Shown here: in pieces, positions 1 through 6,993 of the stretch | Layout of the letters: every line of letters starts with the position of its first letter | How positions within the stretch are numbered: the first letter of the stretch is position 1 | NCBI GenBank assembly: GCA_947311265.1 | Contig: CAMZKQ010000254.1 | Coordinates: forward strand, 1 to 14,506 | Direction: 5' to 3' | Source: an uncultured Chlorobiota bacterium | Lineage (GTDB): Bacteria > Bacteroidota > Bacteroidia > Bacteroidales > JAADGE01 | DNA length: 14,506 nt | The notes under the pieces: model-generated | Told to the model about the DNA's origin: nothing | The model's input: the letters and a program-made list of their open reading frames with translations, nothing else | The model's database searches: none | Position numbers and translations under genes: made by a program

Positions 1-9
1 TAAAACACA

Positions 10-423
10 ATGAATAAAAAAGTAATTTTAATCGTTATACTCCTAATAGGGCTTGGCGGTGCTATCGGAGGCTACATGTATTACAATAAGGGGCACCGAG
101 ATATAGCTGACGAAAAACCAGCATTTACGATGGAGTCCACAGCACTTTTTTCGGAGTTTGAAAACACCGAAGCTGAGGCGACCAAAAAATACATGAACAA
201 AGTCATTAGCCTTAGCGGAAAAGTGGGAGAGCTTATTGTAAAAGATACAACAATTAATATCGTGCTTAGAAAAGGCGACGATTTCTTTGGTGTAAATTGC
301 TCCATGTCCAAATCTACTTTTAAAGCCGCCAAAATGCTAAAAGTAGGTGGCAACGTAAAACTAAAAGGCGTATGCGATGGTTATCTCGACGATGTGGTAC
401 TATCACAATGTGTCTTTGAATAA
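10..423 (+). CDS. Membrane-anchored OB-fold (tRNA_anti-like) protein
   Basis: This 137-residue protein starts at an ATG nine bases into the window. Residues 4-26 form one hydrophobic segment preceded by lysines, so it is a membrane anchor or uncleaved signal. The rest (about 40-137) is a small beta-rich domain with the pattern of the Bacteroidota 'tRNA_anti-like' OB-fold family: an ISLSGKV strand, a charged middle strand (IVLRKGDD), a conserved cysteine in the FGVNCSMS strand, and a G-x-V-x-x-x-G-x-C closing pattern. OB-folds bind nucleic acid, sugars or other ligands; which one is bound here cannot be told. It probably faces the periplasm. It is followed at once by a strong terminator, so it ends its own transcript. 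The family call is by eye; the function is unknown. Confidence 0.75.
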   Translation: MNKKVILIVILLIGLGGAIGGYMYYNKGHRDIADEKPAFTMESTALFSEFENTEAEATKKYMNKVISLSGKVGELIVKDTTINIVLRKGDDFFGVNCSMSKSTFKAAKMLKVGGNVKLKGVCDGYLDDVVLSQCVFE

Positions 424-432
424 ATATTTTAT

Positions 433-476
433 AATCCATACTCTAACTGAAAGGTAGAGTATGGATTTTCGTTTTT
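433..476 (+). terminator. Rho-independent terminator after the OB-fold gene
   Basis: A perfect 13-bp inverted repeat (433-445 pairs with 455-467) encloses a 9-nt loop and is followed by a T-rich stretch (TTCGTTTTT). It begins 9 bases after the stop codon of the OB-fold gene. Confidence 0.9.
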
Positions 477-496
477 AAAAACTCATTTCTATCTTT

Positions 497-883
497 ATGA
501 AAAAAATAATCTTATCTCTTTTTGTTGCAAGTATTTTCTTAGTATTTGTAATTTCAAGTTGTACTTCTCGTAACGAAGAAGAATATTTTGCAGTACAAAC
601 CGTTGATACTACAGGCAACAACCAAGACACCACAACATTGGTATCCTACCAAAACGATATTGCTCCAATTATAGCAGGCAACTGCTCGGGTTGCCACCAA
701 GGCGGGGCACAATCAGGCGGCGTATCTATGAATAACTATGCCGAATTTAGTAGCAAGGTGGATAGGGTAGTGGTAATGATATCGAAAACCACAGGCTTTA
801 TGCCCAAAGGTGGGCAAAAATTACCTGCTGCAAAAATAGAACTTATTAATACTTGGAAAAACCAAGGCAAAAAAGACAATTAA
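497..883 (+). CDS. Mono-heme c-type cytochrome-like lipoprotein
   Basis: The 128-residue product has a lipoprotein signal peptide (lipobox VISSC, lipidated Cys at residue 22), so it should be membrane-tethered outside the cytoplasm. Residues 63-67 are CSGCH, the covalent heme c attachment motif (CxxCH). Methionine 102 in FMPKGG is a reasonable distal heme ligand, placed as in small class I cytochromes c. The segment YQNDIAPIIAGNCSGCH matches the start of the domain seen in many Bacteroidota 'cytochrome c' lipoproteins, where a Tyr/Ile-rich helix precedes the heme motif. It probably shuttles electrons, but its partners are unknown. A 62-bp gap with no visible terminator separates it from the downstream YceI gene, so the two may be co-transcribed. 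Confidence 0.85.
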   Translation: MKKIILSLFVASIFLVFVISSCTSRNEEEYFAVQTVDTTGNNQDTTTLVSYQNDIAPIIAGNCSGCHQGGAQSGGVSMNNYAEFSSKVDRVVVMISKTTGFMPKGGQKLPAAKIELINTWKNQGKKDN

Positions 884-945
884 ACAAAAGTTTAAATACT
901 TTTTTATTTTAACGCTACCATTTTATTAATCTTAAATAATTTATC

Positions 946-1494
946 ATGAAAAAAATTCTTATCTTATCGGCTATTTTTACCTTATCAGTAGCCACCACAT
1001 TTGGGCAACGCTATTTTACAAGAACAGGGCATGCCAACTTTTTTTCCCATTCCTCTCTTGAGGATATTTCGGCAGACAATAATAATGCAAGCCTTGTAAT
1101 TGATGCTTCTTCTGGCGAGCTTATTTCAAAAATGTTAATGAAATCTTTTGTATTTGAAAAAGCACTAATGCAAGAGCATTTTAACGAAAATTACATCGAA
1201 TCGGATAAGTTTCCGAAAGCGATACTAAAAGGTACAATCTTGAATGTAAAAGAGTTAGACTTTTCTAGCACCGAAGTTCAAAAATTAATGATTGATGCAA
1301 AAGTAACTTTACACGGTGTTGAAAAAGCCTATAAAATACAAGGTTCAATACAAAACAAAGAAGGAATGTTAATCTGCAAGGCCATATTTAACATGAAGCC
1401 AGAAGACCATAAAATAGAAATCCCTAAAACCGTAGCAGGAAATATTGCAGAATCTATAAGAGTAACTGTTAATTTTGAATGTAAGAAAAAATAG
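946..1494 (+). CDS. YceI-like family protein, secreted
   Basis: This 182-residue protein has a cleavable signal peptide ending near TFG-Q at residue 20-21. The mature part matches the YceI-like lipocalin-type barrel: it opens with TRTGHANFFSHS and has the usual SDKFPKAILKG segment (about 86-95) and a late VTLHGVEKAYKI strand pair (about 120-131). YceI proteins are periplasmic barrels that bind long hydrophobic molecules such as polyisoprenoids; the ligand here is not known. It lies between a cytochrome lipoprotein and a DUF5777 gene, a neighbourhood that recurs in Bacteroidota as far as I recall, which would suggest a role in envelope redox or quinone/lipid handling. That role is inference. 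A strong terminator follows. Confidence 0.88.
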   Translation: MKKILILSAIFTLSVATTFGQRYFTRTGHANFFSHSSLEDISADNNNASLVIDASSGELISKMLMKSFVFEKALMQEHFNENYIESDKFPKAILKGTILNVKELDFSSTEVQKLMIDAKVTLHGVEKAYKIQGSIQNKEGMLICKAIFNMKPEDHKIEIPKTVAGNIAESIRVTVNFECKKK

Positions 1495-1510
1495 ACATCA
1501 AATAATTACC

Positions 1511-1548
1511 AAAATAAGGCTCAAGTTATTCCTGAGCCTTATTTTTTT
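1511..1548 (+). terminator. Rho-independent terminator after the YceI gene
   Basis: A perfect 13-bp inverted repeat (1511-1523 with 1533-1545) has a 9-nt loop and runs into a T7 tract. It lies 17 bases after the YceI stop and separates that gene from the DUF5777 gene. Confidence 0.92.
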
Positions 1549-1585
1549 AACTTAAATTTTTATTCAAGACAAAAGCCTTAAATTA

Positions 1586-2471
1586 ATGAAAATATTTCGA
1601 CTAATAATCTTATTTTTTTTCGCCGCTACAATTTCCCAAGCACAATCGCTCGAGGATATGCTCGATGAAGAGATGGGCGAAGAGGAAACAGTAAATTACG
1701 CTACATCAACATTTAAAACGATAAGGGTTGTAAATGCACAAAGCGTAAAAAGCCCTGCCAAAAACAACCTATTTTTCCTTATTTCGCACCGCTTTGGGAA
1801 GCTAAACCAAGGGCCTGTTGATTTTTTTGGTATTGATAATGCACAAATTCGCCTAGGGTTTGAGTACGGGGTTACCGACCGGCTTACTGCCGGAATTGGC
1901 AGGAGTGTTTACAACAAAAACTTTGATTTATATGCACGCTATAAAATTCTTCGCCAAAGCACAGGTAAAAAAAATATGCCAATTTCACTCTCTGTAATGG
2001 GGTCGTCAAACTATGCAGCTTACAAGTGGGGCTATGACGACCGAAAAGACGAGTTTGCAAACCGAATGGCTTATGTAAGCCAAATTTTAATTGCAAGGAA
2101 ATTTAGCAGTAGCGTCTCCATGCAACTAATGCCGACCTATATCCACCGAAATATGGTGGTAACAAAAGAAGACCAAAACGATGTGTTTGCAGTAGGTGCT
2201 GGCGGTAGAGTTAAATTAACCAAACGTTTTGCCATTACTGGCGAGTTCCATTATGTATTGCCCGGAAAAACGGCCGACGATTTTATCAACTCACTCTCGG
2301 CAGGTGGTAGATATTGAAACAGGGGGACATGTTTTTCAGCTATTTCTAACTAATTCTACTGCTATTTACGAAGCTGGCTATATCCCTGCCACTTCTGGCG
2401 ATTGGCTAAAAGGCGATATTCATTTTGGGTTCAATATTTCACGAACTTTTGATTTGAGTAGCAAGCATTAA
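1586..2471 (+). CDS. DUF5777 beta-barrel-like outer-membrane protein, frameshifted near the 3' end
   Basis: The ATG at 1586 opens a frame that stops at 2317. The C-terminal part of the same protein continues in the next frame to the stop at 2469-2471. Removing one G from GGTGG at 2303-2307 joins them as ...AGVDIETGGHVFQL..., giving about 294 residues, a normal length for this family. Residues 1-19 are a signal peptide (cut near SQA-Q). The body carries family-like strands: FFLISHRFGKLNQG, FFGIDNAQIRLGFEYG, LTAGIGRSVYNK, and at the end HFGFNISRTF. The alternating pattern and aromatic C-terminus fit an outer-membrane barrel; the family has no established function. As read, the product lacks its last strands and would probably misfold. 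A sequencing error and a real mutation cannot be told apart here. Confidence 0.82.
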
Positions 2472-2511
2472 GGCTTACTAGCCATAAAACTTTTTTATTT
2501 GTAAAAACCTC

Positions 2512-2539
2512 TGGCAGTGCACCCAAAGTTGCACTGCCA
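2512..2539. terminator. Terminator between convergent genes
   Basis: A perfect 10-bp GC-containing inverted repeat (2512-2521 with 2530-2539) encloses an 8-nt loop, between the plus-strand DUF5777 gene and the minus-strand arginine kinase gene. Read on the minus strand it is followed within three bases by TTTTT, so it best serves the kinase gene. On the plus strand the T tract is poor. Confidence 0.75.
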
Positions 2540-2571
2540 ATTTATTGGGCAGGGGCGAAAAGGCTCTATTT

Positions 2572-3618
2572 TTACAATTCCTTCTCCCTTTTTATGAGTG
2601 CTTTAACGCCATCGTACATATCCTGTACACATTGCACCTCTGTAACACCCAGCCTTCGTTTGTTGCTAATATCATAAACCCCACTTTCGCTCTGGGAATG
2701 TTCGCCATGAATGCCCCTGATTTGAAGGTGATATGTATCTGTAATTTGCTTAAATTCAGTATCTCTATTTCCTAATTTTGGAAGTTTGATGTGAACACTT
2801 GCTCGCATTGCAGTACCCAAGTTGGTAGGGCAACTGCTAATATATCCTAAATGGTTATTGTATGAAAAGTCTATTTTGCTCTCCAAAAGTTTTATCGCCA
2901 AAGTAAGCCGTTCAAAAACGGCTTTAATATTTCCGCCTTGCTGCATAGATATAATTCGGAGCTGGTCTTCTTCGTTTATCCAAACCAAAAAAGTTTTTTC
3001 TTCGTTATGAAAAATGCCTCTGCCGTCTGCCCAGTCCCTATTCAGCCCAGCTGCTTCCAAAAATCGGTCGCCCTCTTTAAATAAAAAATGAGCTTTTATA
3101 AGCTGTTCGCTATCTTCGGCACTCATATTATTTAGGGGATAATATTTCCCTTTTAATTTGCCATCGAAAGAGAGCAAAGTTTCCGAAACTATTTTTTCTA
3201 CATTATTTCGCTGCTCTTTTGAAATAATTGTTCCCAAAGGGATATTTTTAATATTTCGTGCCACCCTTATTCGGGTTGAAATTATAAATTTATTTTCCGA
3301 ATCAAGGTTAGGAGCGTCTAAATGGTCTGCATTCAAATCTGTTTTATGCTTATCATTTTTTGAAAACCCATGATAATCATAAATAATTTTATCGAAAAGA
3401 GGGGCAAAAACGTCATAAGACTCTTCATCACCAGCATAAACGCCAATTCCACTATCAGGGTTTTTAACTCCCGAATTTATTGCATTTTTTAAATCAAATC
3501 CATTTGCAGTCTTCTTATTTTTTAGCTCTTCAAAAAGGGCTTTGTTAAGGAATTTTGCTAATAGAGATGCCGACCCTTCTATTGATTTTGGGTATTCAAA
3601 TTTTTCAGATATTGCCAT
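2572..3618 (-). CDS. Arginine kinase (ATP:guanidino phosphotransferase)
   Basis: This enzyme reversibly moves phosphate from ATP to a guanidino substrate, most likely L-arginine, making the energy buffer phosphoarginine in the cytoplasm. The 348 residues cover the whole family length, including the N-terminal helical domain (about 10-95) that protein-arginine kinases of the McsB type lack. The guanidino-specificity loop SGIGVY (56-61) is close to SGVGIY of animal arginine kinases. Catalytic features are present: STRIR (114-118, two phosphate-binding Arg), INEED (214-218), Arg221, the reactive Cys263 in CPTNLGT, Arg272 in MRAS, and Arg301 opening the flexible loop RGIHGEH. One usual His after NEED is Gln219. 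Start is ATG, 61 bp after the atpZ-like gene, so it is probably co-transcribed with it. The family is rare in bacteria, and transfer from another lineage is plausible. Confidence 0.93.
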   Translation of the reverse strand: MAISEKFEYPKSIEGSASLLAKFLNKALFEELKNKKTANGFDLKNAINSGVKNPDSGIGVYAGDEESYDVFAPLFDKIIYDYHGFSKNDKHKTDLNADHLDAPNLDSENKFIISTRIRVARNIKNIPLGTIISKEQRNNVEKIVSETLLSFDGKLKGKYYPLNNMSAEDSEQLIKAHFLFKEGDRFLEAAGLNRDWADGRGIFHNEEKTFLVWINEEDQLRIISMQQGGNIKAVFERLTLAIKLLESKIDFSYNNHLGYISSCPTNLGTAMRASVHIKLPKLGNRDTEFKQITDTYHLQIRGIHGEHSQSESGVYDISNKRRLGVTEVQCVQDMYDGVKALIKREKEL

Positions 3619-3679
3619 TTCTTTAGACCTTTTTTTAGTTGGGTTTAAATATTATCTATTAAATAATCACAAAAAGTAG

Positions 3680-3898
3680 CTAAGTAAAATCTTTAATAGC
3701 AATGTATATTGCCAAAATAACTGCTCCTAAGGAAAGCACTATGGTAAAGATGGGGAAGTTTAAATTTAGGGATTTATCAGCATATACGCCTCCAAAAACG
3801 CCTAAAGCAATAGTTATAAGCATTTTCCCAGCTATGCCAGAATACTTAGCATAGCCTTTCAGTTTTTCCTTCTTACTTTTCTTCTCTTTTTGCGGCAT
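3680..3898 (-). CDS. AtpZ/AtpI-family F1Fo-ATP synthase accessory membrane protein
   Basis: The ATG at 3898 gives a 72-residue protein. The longer frame upstream has only a TTG start and lies inside bactofilin, so it is not used here. A lysine-rich N-terminus (MPQKEKKSKKEK) is followed by KYSGIAGKMLITIALGVFGG (residues 18-37 approximately), a short loop YADKSLNLNFP, and a second membrane helix to about residue 68. Two helices, the GxxGG turn and the Asp-Lys in the loop fit the AtpZ/AtpI family. Members of this family help assemble the c-ring or supply Mg/Ca for ATP synthase. Its start overlaps the end of the bactofilin gene by 26 nt, which suggests translational coupling. No other ATP synthase gene is in view; an arginine kinase gene follows instead. 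Confidence 0.8.
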   Translation of the reverse strand: MPQKEKKSKKEKLKGYAKYSGIAGKMLITIALGVFGGVYADKSLNLNFPIFTIVLSLGAVILAIYIAIKDFT

Positions 3899-4247
3899 TG
3901 TTATTGTCCATATTGCAAGTTCCTGTGAAAATTGCTCCCGGTTCAATAGAAAGTTTGGAAGTGATAATGTCGCCTAACAAATTTGCGGTTGATTTTAGAG
4001 CTAGTAGCCCCTTTACTGTAAGTTTGCCTTTGATTTTACCTTGTATTGTGGAGTCTGAGCAACTAACATTACCTTCTATGGTGCCTGTTGCACCTAGGAT
4101 AAATCGTCCTTTGGCAATAATGTTTCCAGTTAATTTTCCGTCTAGCTTTACATCGCCGTTAGATGTTATATCGCCAATAATTTCGGTGCCACTATCAATT
4201 ATCGTAGGCGTATTGGATTCTGTTGCTTGTGTTCTTGATTTTGCCAT
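3873..4247 (-). CDS. Bactofilin (polymer-forming cytoskeletal protein)
   Basis: From the ATG at 4247 this is a 124-residue protein; a GTG seven codons upstream is less likely. The centre (about 20-110) is a DUF583 bactofilin domain: short repeats that form a right-handed beta-helix, visible as TEIIGDITSNGDVKLDGKL, GNIIAKGRFILG, GTIEGNVSCSDSTIQGKI and so on. Bactofilins polymerise without nucleotide into membrane-linked filaments that guide cell shape, stalks or cell-wall enzymes. The N- and C-terminal tails are short and polar, as is usual. It lies 48 bp downstream of accC, probably in the same transcript, and overlaps the following atpZ-like gene. Confidence 0.92.
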   Translation of the reverse strand: MAKSRTQATESNTPTIIDSGTEIIGDITSNGDVKLDGKLTGNIIAKGRFILGATGTIEGNVSCSDSTIQGKIKGKLTVKGLLALKSTANLLGDIITSKLSIEPGAIFTGTCNMDNNNAAKREEK

Positions 4248-4295
4248 TGTGTCTTTTGTATATAGCACAGAGTGCTATTTTTATTTTTGCTTAAA

Positions 4296-5639
4296 TTACT
4301 TTTTCTTCAGCTCGAAATCTTCCATAAATGCAGTTGTGTAATCACCTGATTTGAAGCGTTCGTCATTCATTAATTGCTGATGAAATGGGATTGTTGTTTT
4401 TATACCTTCAATCATAAATTCCTCTAATGCTCGGCTCATCTTTTTCAAAGATTCTTCACGAGAGCGGGTGGTTACAATAAGTTTTGCAATCATAGAGTCG
4501 TAGTTTGGTGGGATTGTGTAGCCTGCATAAACGTGTGTATCCACACGTACACCATGCCCGCCAGGCAAGTGAAGTACTGTAATTTTCCCTGGTGATGGTC
4601 TAAACCCAACAAAGGGGTCTTCTGCATTTATTCTGCATTCAATAGAGTGCATTTTCGGGAAGTGATTAGTGCCTTCAATTAATATACCAGCAGCCATATT
4701 GATTTGTTCTCGAATTAAATCGAAACCTATAACTTGTTCTGTAATAGGGTGTTCCACTTGTATCCGAGTGTTCATTTCCATGAAATAGAAATTCCTATGC
4801 TTATCTACAAGGAACTCTACTGTACCAACGCCTTCGTAGTTGATAGCTTCTGCGGCATTTACAGCGGCTTCTCCCATCTTGTCTCTAAGCTGGTCGGTCA
4901 TGAAAGGGGAGGGGGTTTCTTCTACCAGTTTTTGATGCCTACGTTGTACCGAGCAATCCCGCTCGGAAAGGTGGCAGGCTTTACCAGATTGGTCGCCAAT
5001 GATTTGAATTTCGATATGTCTGGGGTCTTCAATATATTTTTCGAGGTAAAGCCCGTCGTTGCCAAAAGCTGCTGCTGATTCTTGTTTTGCAGAGTCCCAC
5101 CTGTCTTGAAATTCTTCTGCATTCCAGATAATTCTCATGCCTTTTCCGCCGCCTCCTGCTGTTGCTTTTACAATTACGGGGTAGCCGACTTCTTCTGCGA
5201 GTTTAATGCCTTGGGCAACAGTTTCTACAAGGTCTTTAGAGCCTGGTATTGTGGGTACTTTTGCTGCACGCATCATTTTTTTTGCGTTGGCTTTATCGCC
5301 CATTCTATCAATCATTTCGGCTTCGGGGCCAATGAATTTGATTTCGTGTTCTTTACAAATTTTTGCAAATTTAGAGTTCTCGGCTAAGAATCCGTAGCCA
5401 GGGTGGATGGCATCTACATTTGTAATTTCTGCGGCTGCAATAATTCGAGGGATACTCAGGTAGGAGTCTGAGCTTACTGCGGGCCCTATGCAGACGGCTT
5501 CGTCTGCAAATTTTACGTGTAAACTTTCTTTGTCGGCAGTAGAGTAAACGGCAACCGTTTTTATGCCCATTTCCTTGCAAGTACGGATAATCCGTAGGGC
5601 TATTTCACCACGGTTTGCAATTAATATTTTATTAAACAT
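4296..5639 (-). CDS. accC: Acetyl-CoA carboxylase, biotin carboxylase subunit
   Basis: This 447-residue protein carboxylates the biotin on AccB using ATP and bicarbonate, the first half of malonyl-CoA synthesis. It matches the family end to end. The N-terminal biotin carboxylase domain begins FNKILIANRGEIALRI and has HPGYGFL (79-85). The ATP-grasp domain has the glycine-rich loop GGGGKGM (162-168), the HQKLVEE segment (about 235-241) and the metal- and biotin-handling EMNTRIQVEH (288-297). The C-terminal domain ends near FELKKK. All key residues appear present. Start is ATG. It lies downstream of accB but is separated from it by a lipoprotein gene, and bactofilin follows 48 bp later. Confidence 0.98.
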   Translation of the reverse strand: MFNKILIANRGEIALRIIRTCKEMGIKTVAVYSTADKESLHVKFADEAVCIGPAVSSDSYLSIPRIIAAAEITNVDAIHPGYGFLAENSKFAKICKEHEIKFIGPEAEMIDRMGDKANAKKMMRAAKVPTIPGSKDLVETVAQGIKLAEEVGYPVIVKATAGGGGKGMRIIWNAEEFQDRWDSAKQESAAAFGNDGLYLEKYIEDPRHIEIQIIGDQSGKACHLSERDCSVQRRHQKLVEETPSPFMTDQLRDKMGEAAVNAAEAINYEGVGTVEFLVDKHRNFYFMEMNTRIQVEHPITEQVIGFDLIREQINMAAGILIEGTNHFPKMHSIECRINAEDPFVGFRPSPGKITVLHLPGGHGVRVDTHVYAGYTIPPNYDSMIAKLIVTTRSREESLKKMSRALEEFMIEGIKTTIPFHQQLMNDERFKSGDYTTAFMEDFELKKK

Positions 5640-5723
5640 ATTTCAGTTTTAAAAGGTGCTATGTTAAAAGTGGGCAGCCTGCTTACTCAATATATAGTGG
5701 CTACTTTTCTTTTCTTAAATATT

Positions 5724-6203
5724 TTACTTCATCTTTATTAAAAAAGAAACTAAGGTGCATATTTTTTTGATGTATGCTTTCAATTCATTAGGAGTATTAA
5801 ATTTGTCATCAATATTATTTGTTATTTCATAAAGGGTCATTTCTCCGTCACCTTTATCTAATTTATAAAGACTATAGTCGCCCGCACCTTCTTTTTGCAT
5901 ATTTACAAAAATGGTATTGTTAATTTTAGAAAGGTGCAGCATATAGAATTTTTTTGAATAGGTTTCATCGCTAGTACTGTAGGTGTTTTCAAACATTTTA
6001 TACTTGTACTTATTCATTTTTTCAACTTCGTAAAATGTAGGGTTATCCGAGGTTAGGTCTGCTGCTTTTATCCACTTCCCTAGTAGTGATTTATCAATTT
6101 TAATGTTTGGCTCGTCAATGGGTACTGATGAGGCATAAGGGCAGGCCGTTAAAAATAGAGAGGCTGCAAAAAGAAAGGCGATAAAAAAGTAGTTTTGGTT
6201 CAT
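5724..6203 (-). CDS. Small lipoprotein of unknown function between accB and accC
   Basis: The 159-residue product opens with a hydrophobic signal (residues 5-20) and a lipobox LTAC, with the lipidated Cys at residue 21, so it is a membrane lipoprotein facing the periplasm or cell surface. The mature part reads like a small beta-rich domain: DKSLLGKWIKAAD near residue 38, a FYEVEKMNKYKYKMFEN stretch near 60, then alternating strands. This layout resembles lipocalin-like 'GKW' lipoproteins common in Bacteroidota, but I cannot assign a family. It sits 71 bp after accB and 84 bp before accC on the same strand, with no terminator in between, so it is probably co-transcribed with them. A link to fatty-acid synthesis is only positional. 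Confidence 0.8.
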   Translation of the reverse strand: MNQNYFFIAFLFAASLFLTACPYASSVPIDEPNIKIDKSLLGKWIKAADLTSDNPTFYEVEKMNKYKYKMFENTYSTSDETYSKKFYMLHLSKINNTIFVNMQKEGAGDYSLYKLDKGDGEMTLYEITNNIDDKFNTPNELKAYIKKICTLVSFLIKMK

Positions 6204-6274
6204 TGGGGCTGTTTAAAATGGTGTTAATTTTAATGTCTATGTAATGTGTGTTAATTTATACTTTAAATGGAAGT

Positions 6275-6790
6275 CTAGCTTGGATCTACTAAAAATAAGG
6301 GTTGGTCAAATTCTACGGGAGAAGCATCATCTACAAGTATTTTTACAATTTTGCCGGATACTTCTGCTTCAATTTCATTAAATAATTTCATTGCTTCAAT
6401 AATACAAACGACTGTGTCTTCTTGTACATTATCTCCTATACTGGTAAAATTTGGTTTGTCGGGTGCTGGTTTTCTGTACATTGTACCTACCATTGGGGCT
6501 TTTATGGTAATGTATTTCGAGGTATCTTCGGCAGATGATTTATCGTCTGATTTTTGTTCTTCGGGAACTGTAACTGGTGGTGCTACAGGTGCTACTGGCA
6601 TTTGCATAGGTGCTCCATAGGCGGTTGCCATTGGCACTTGCTGGATTATTGTTTCGGTGTGCGTAACCGCTGCTTTGCCTTTGGCTGGTACTTTTATATT
6701 TAGCTTCATTTTATCTGTTTTGATATCCACTTCGGTTACCCCAGATTTTGCTACAGCTTTAATGAATTCTTTGAGTTCTTTGTAGTCCAT
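6275..6790 (-). CDS. accB: Acetyl-CoA carboxylase biotin carboxyl carrier protein
   Basis: This 171-residue protein carries the biotin that shuttles CO2 from AccC to the carboxyltransferase. The N-terminal helix region (1-33) is typical of AccB. A Pro/Ala/Val/Met-rich linker spans about 50-90. The C-terminal biotinyl domain (about 94-169) holds the biotinylation motif EAMKLFNEIE with the acceptor Lys135, flanked by the usual APMVGTMYR strand and the closing FDQPLFLVDPS. Start is ATG. Upstream lie a -7 element near 6866-6873 and a long hairpin terminator, so accB probably begins a transcript that continues through the lipoprotein gene, accC and perhaps bactofilin. Confidence 0.97.
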   Translation of the reverse strand: MDYKELKEFIKAVAKSGVTEVDIKTDKMKLNIKVPAKGKAAVTHTETIIQQVPMATAYGAPMQMPVAPVAPPVTVPEEQKSDDKSSAEDTSKYITIKAPMVGTMYRKPAPDKPNFTSIGDNVQEDTVVCIIEAMKLFNEIEAEVSGKIVKILVDDASPVEFDQPLFLVDPS

Positions 6791-6865
6791 GTTGTCTATT
6801 TTTTAATTTTGACTTCGGTACTATACACCTGCAATAAGAAAAATCAATCGCCTATTTTCAGTTTA

Positions 6866-6873
6866 CAAATATA
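6866..6873 (-). promoter_or_regulatory. Candidate -7 element upstream of accB
   Basis: Read on the minus strand, these bases are TATATTTG, an exact match to the Bacteroidota housekeeping -7 consensus TAnnTTTG. They lie about 75 bases before the accB ATG and just downstream of a strong terminator. No clear TTTG -33 box is present; the corresponding region is a T tract ending in C. Confidence 0.5.
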
Positions 6874-6922
6874 AAGTATTAGATTGAAAAAAAAATTTTT
6901 TCTAAATATTAATTGATACTTT

Positions 6923-6978
6923 AATCAAAAAAAAACTTTTTAAAGTAAATAAATACTTTAAAAAGCTTTTTTTTGATT
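6923..6978. terminator. Long bidirectional hairpin terminator between fabH and accB
   Basis: The arms 6923-6947 and 6954-6978 pair over 25 positions with a single mismatch (A6935 opposite C6966), around a 6-nt loop. The inner 12 bp are perfect and the outer part is A8 opposite T8. It begins 16 bases after the fabH stop on the minus strand. The A and T tracts would allow termination in both directions. Confidence 0.85.
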
Positions 6979-6993
6979 TTTGTTGAATAAATG

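Noticed and set aside
2572..3618. McsB-type protein-arginine kinase
   Set aside because: The protein has the N-terminal phosphagen-kinase domain and the SGIGVY loop, and a GEH rather than GEG flexible-loop motif. These fit free-arginine kinases; McsB lacks them.
3898..4341. A 147-codon plus-strand open frame over bactofilin and the accC end
   Set aside because: It is antisense to bactofilin, whose repeat pattern is clear, and has no family features.
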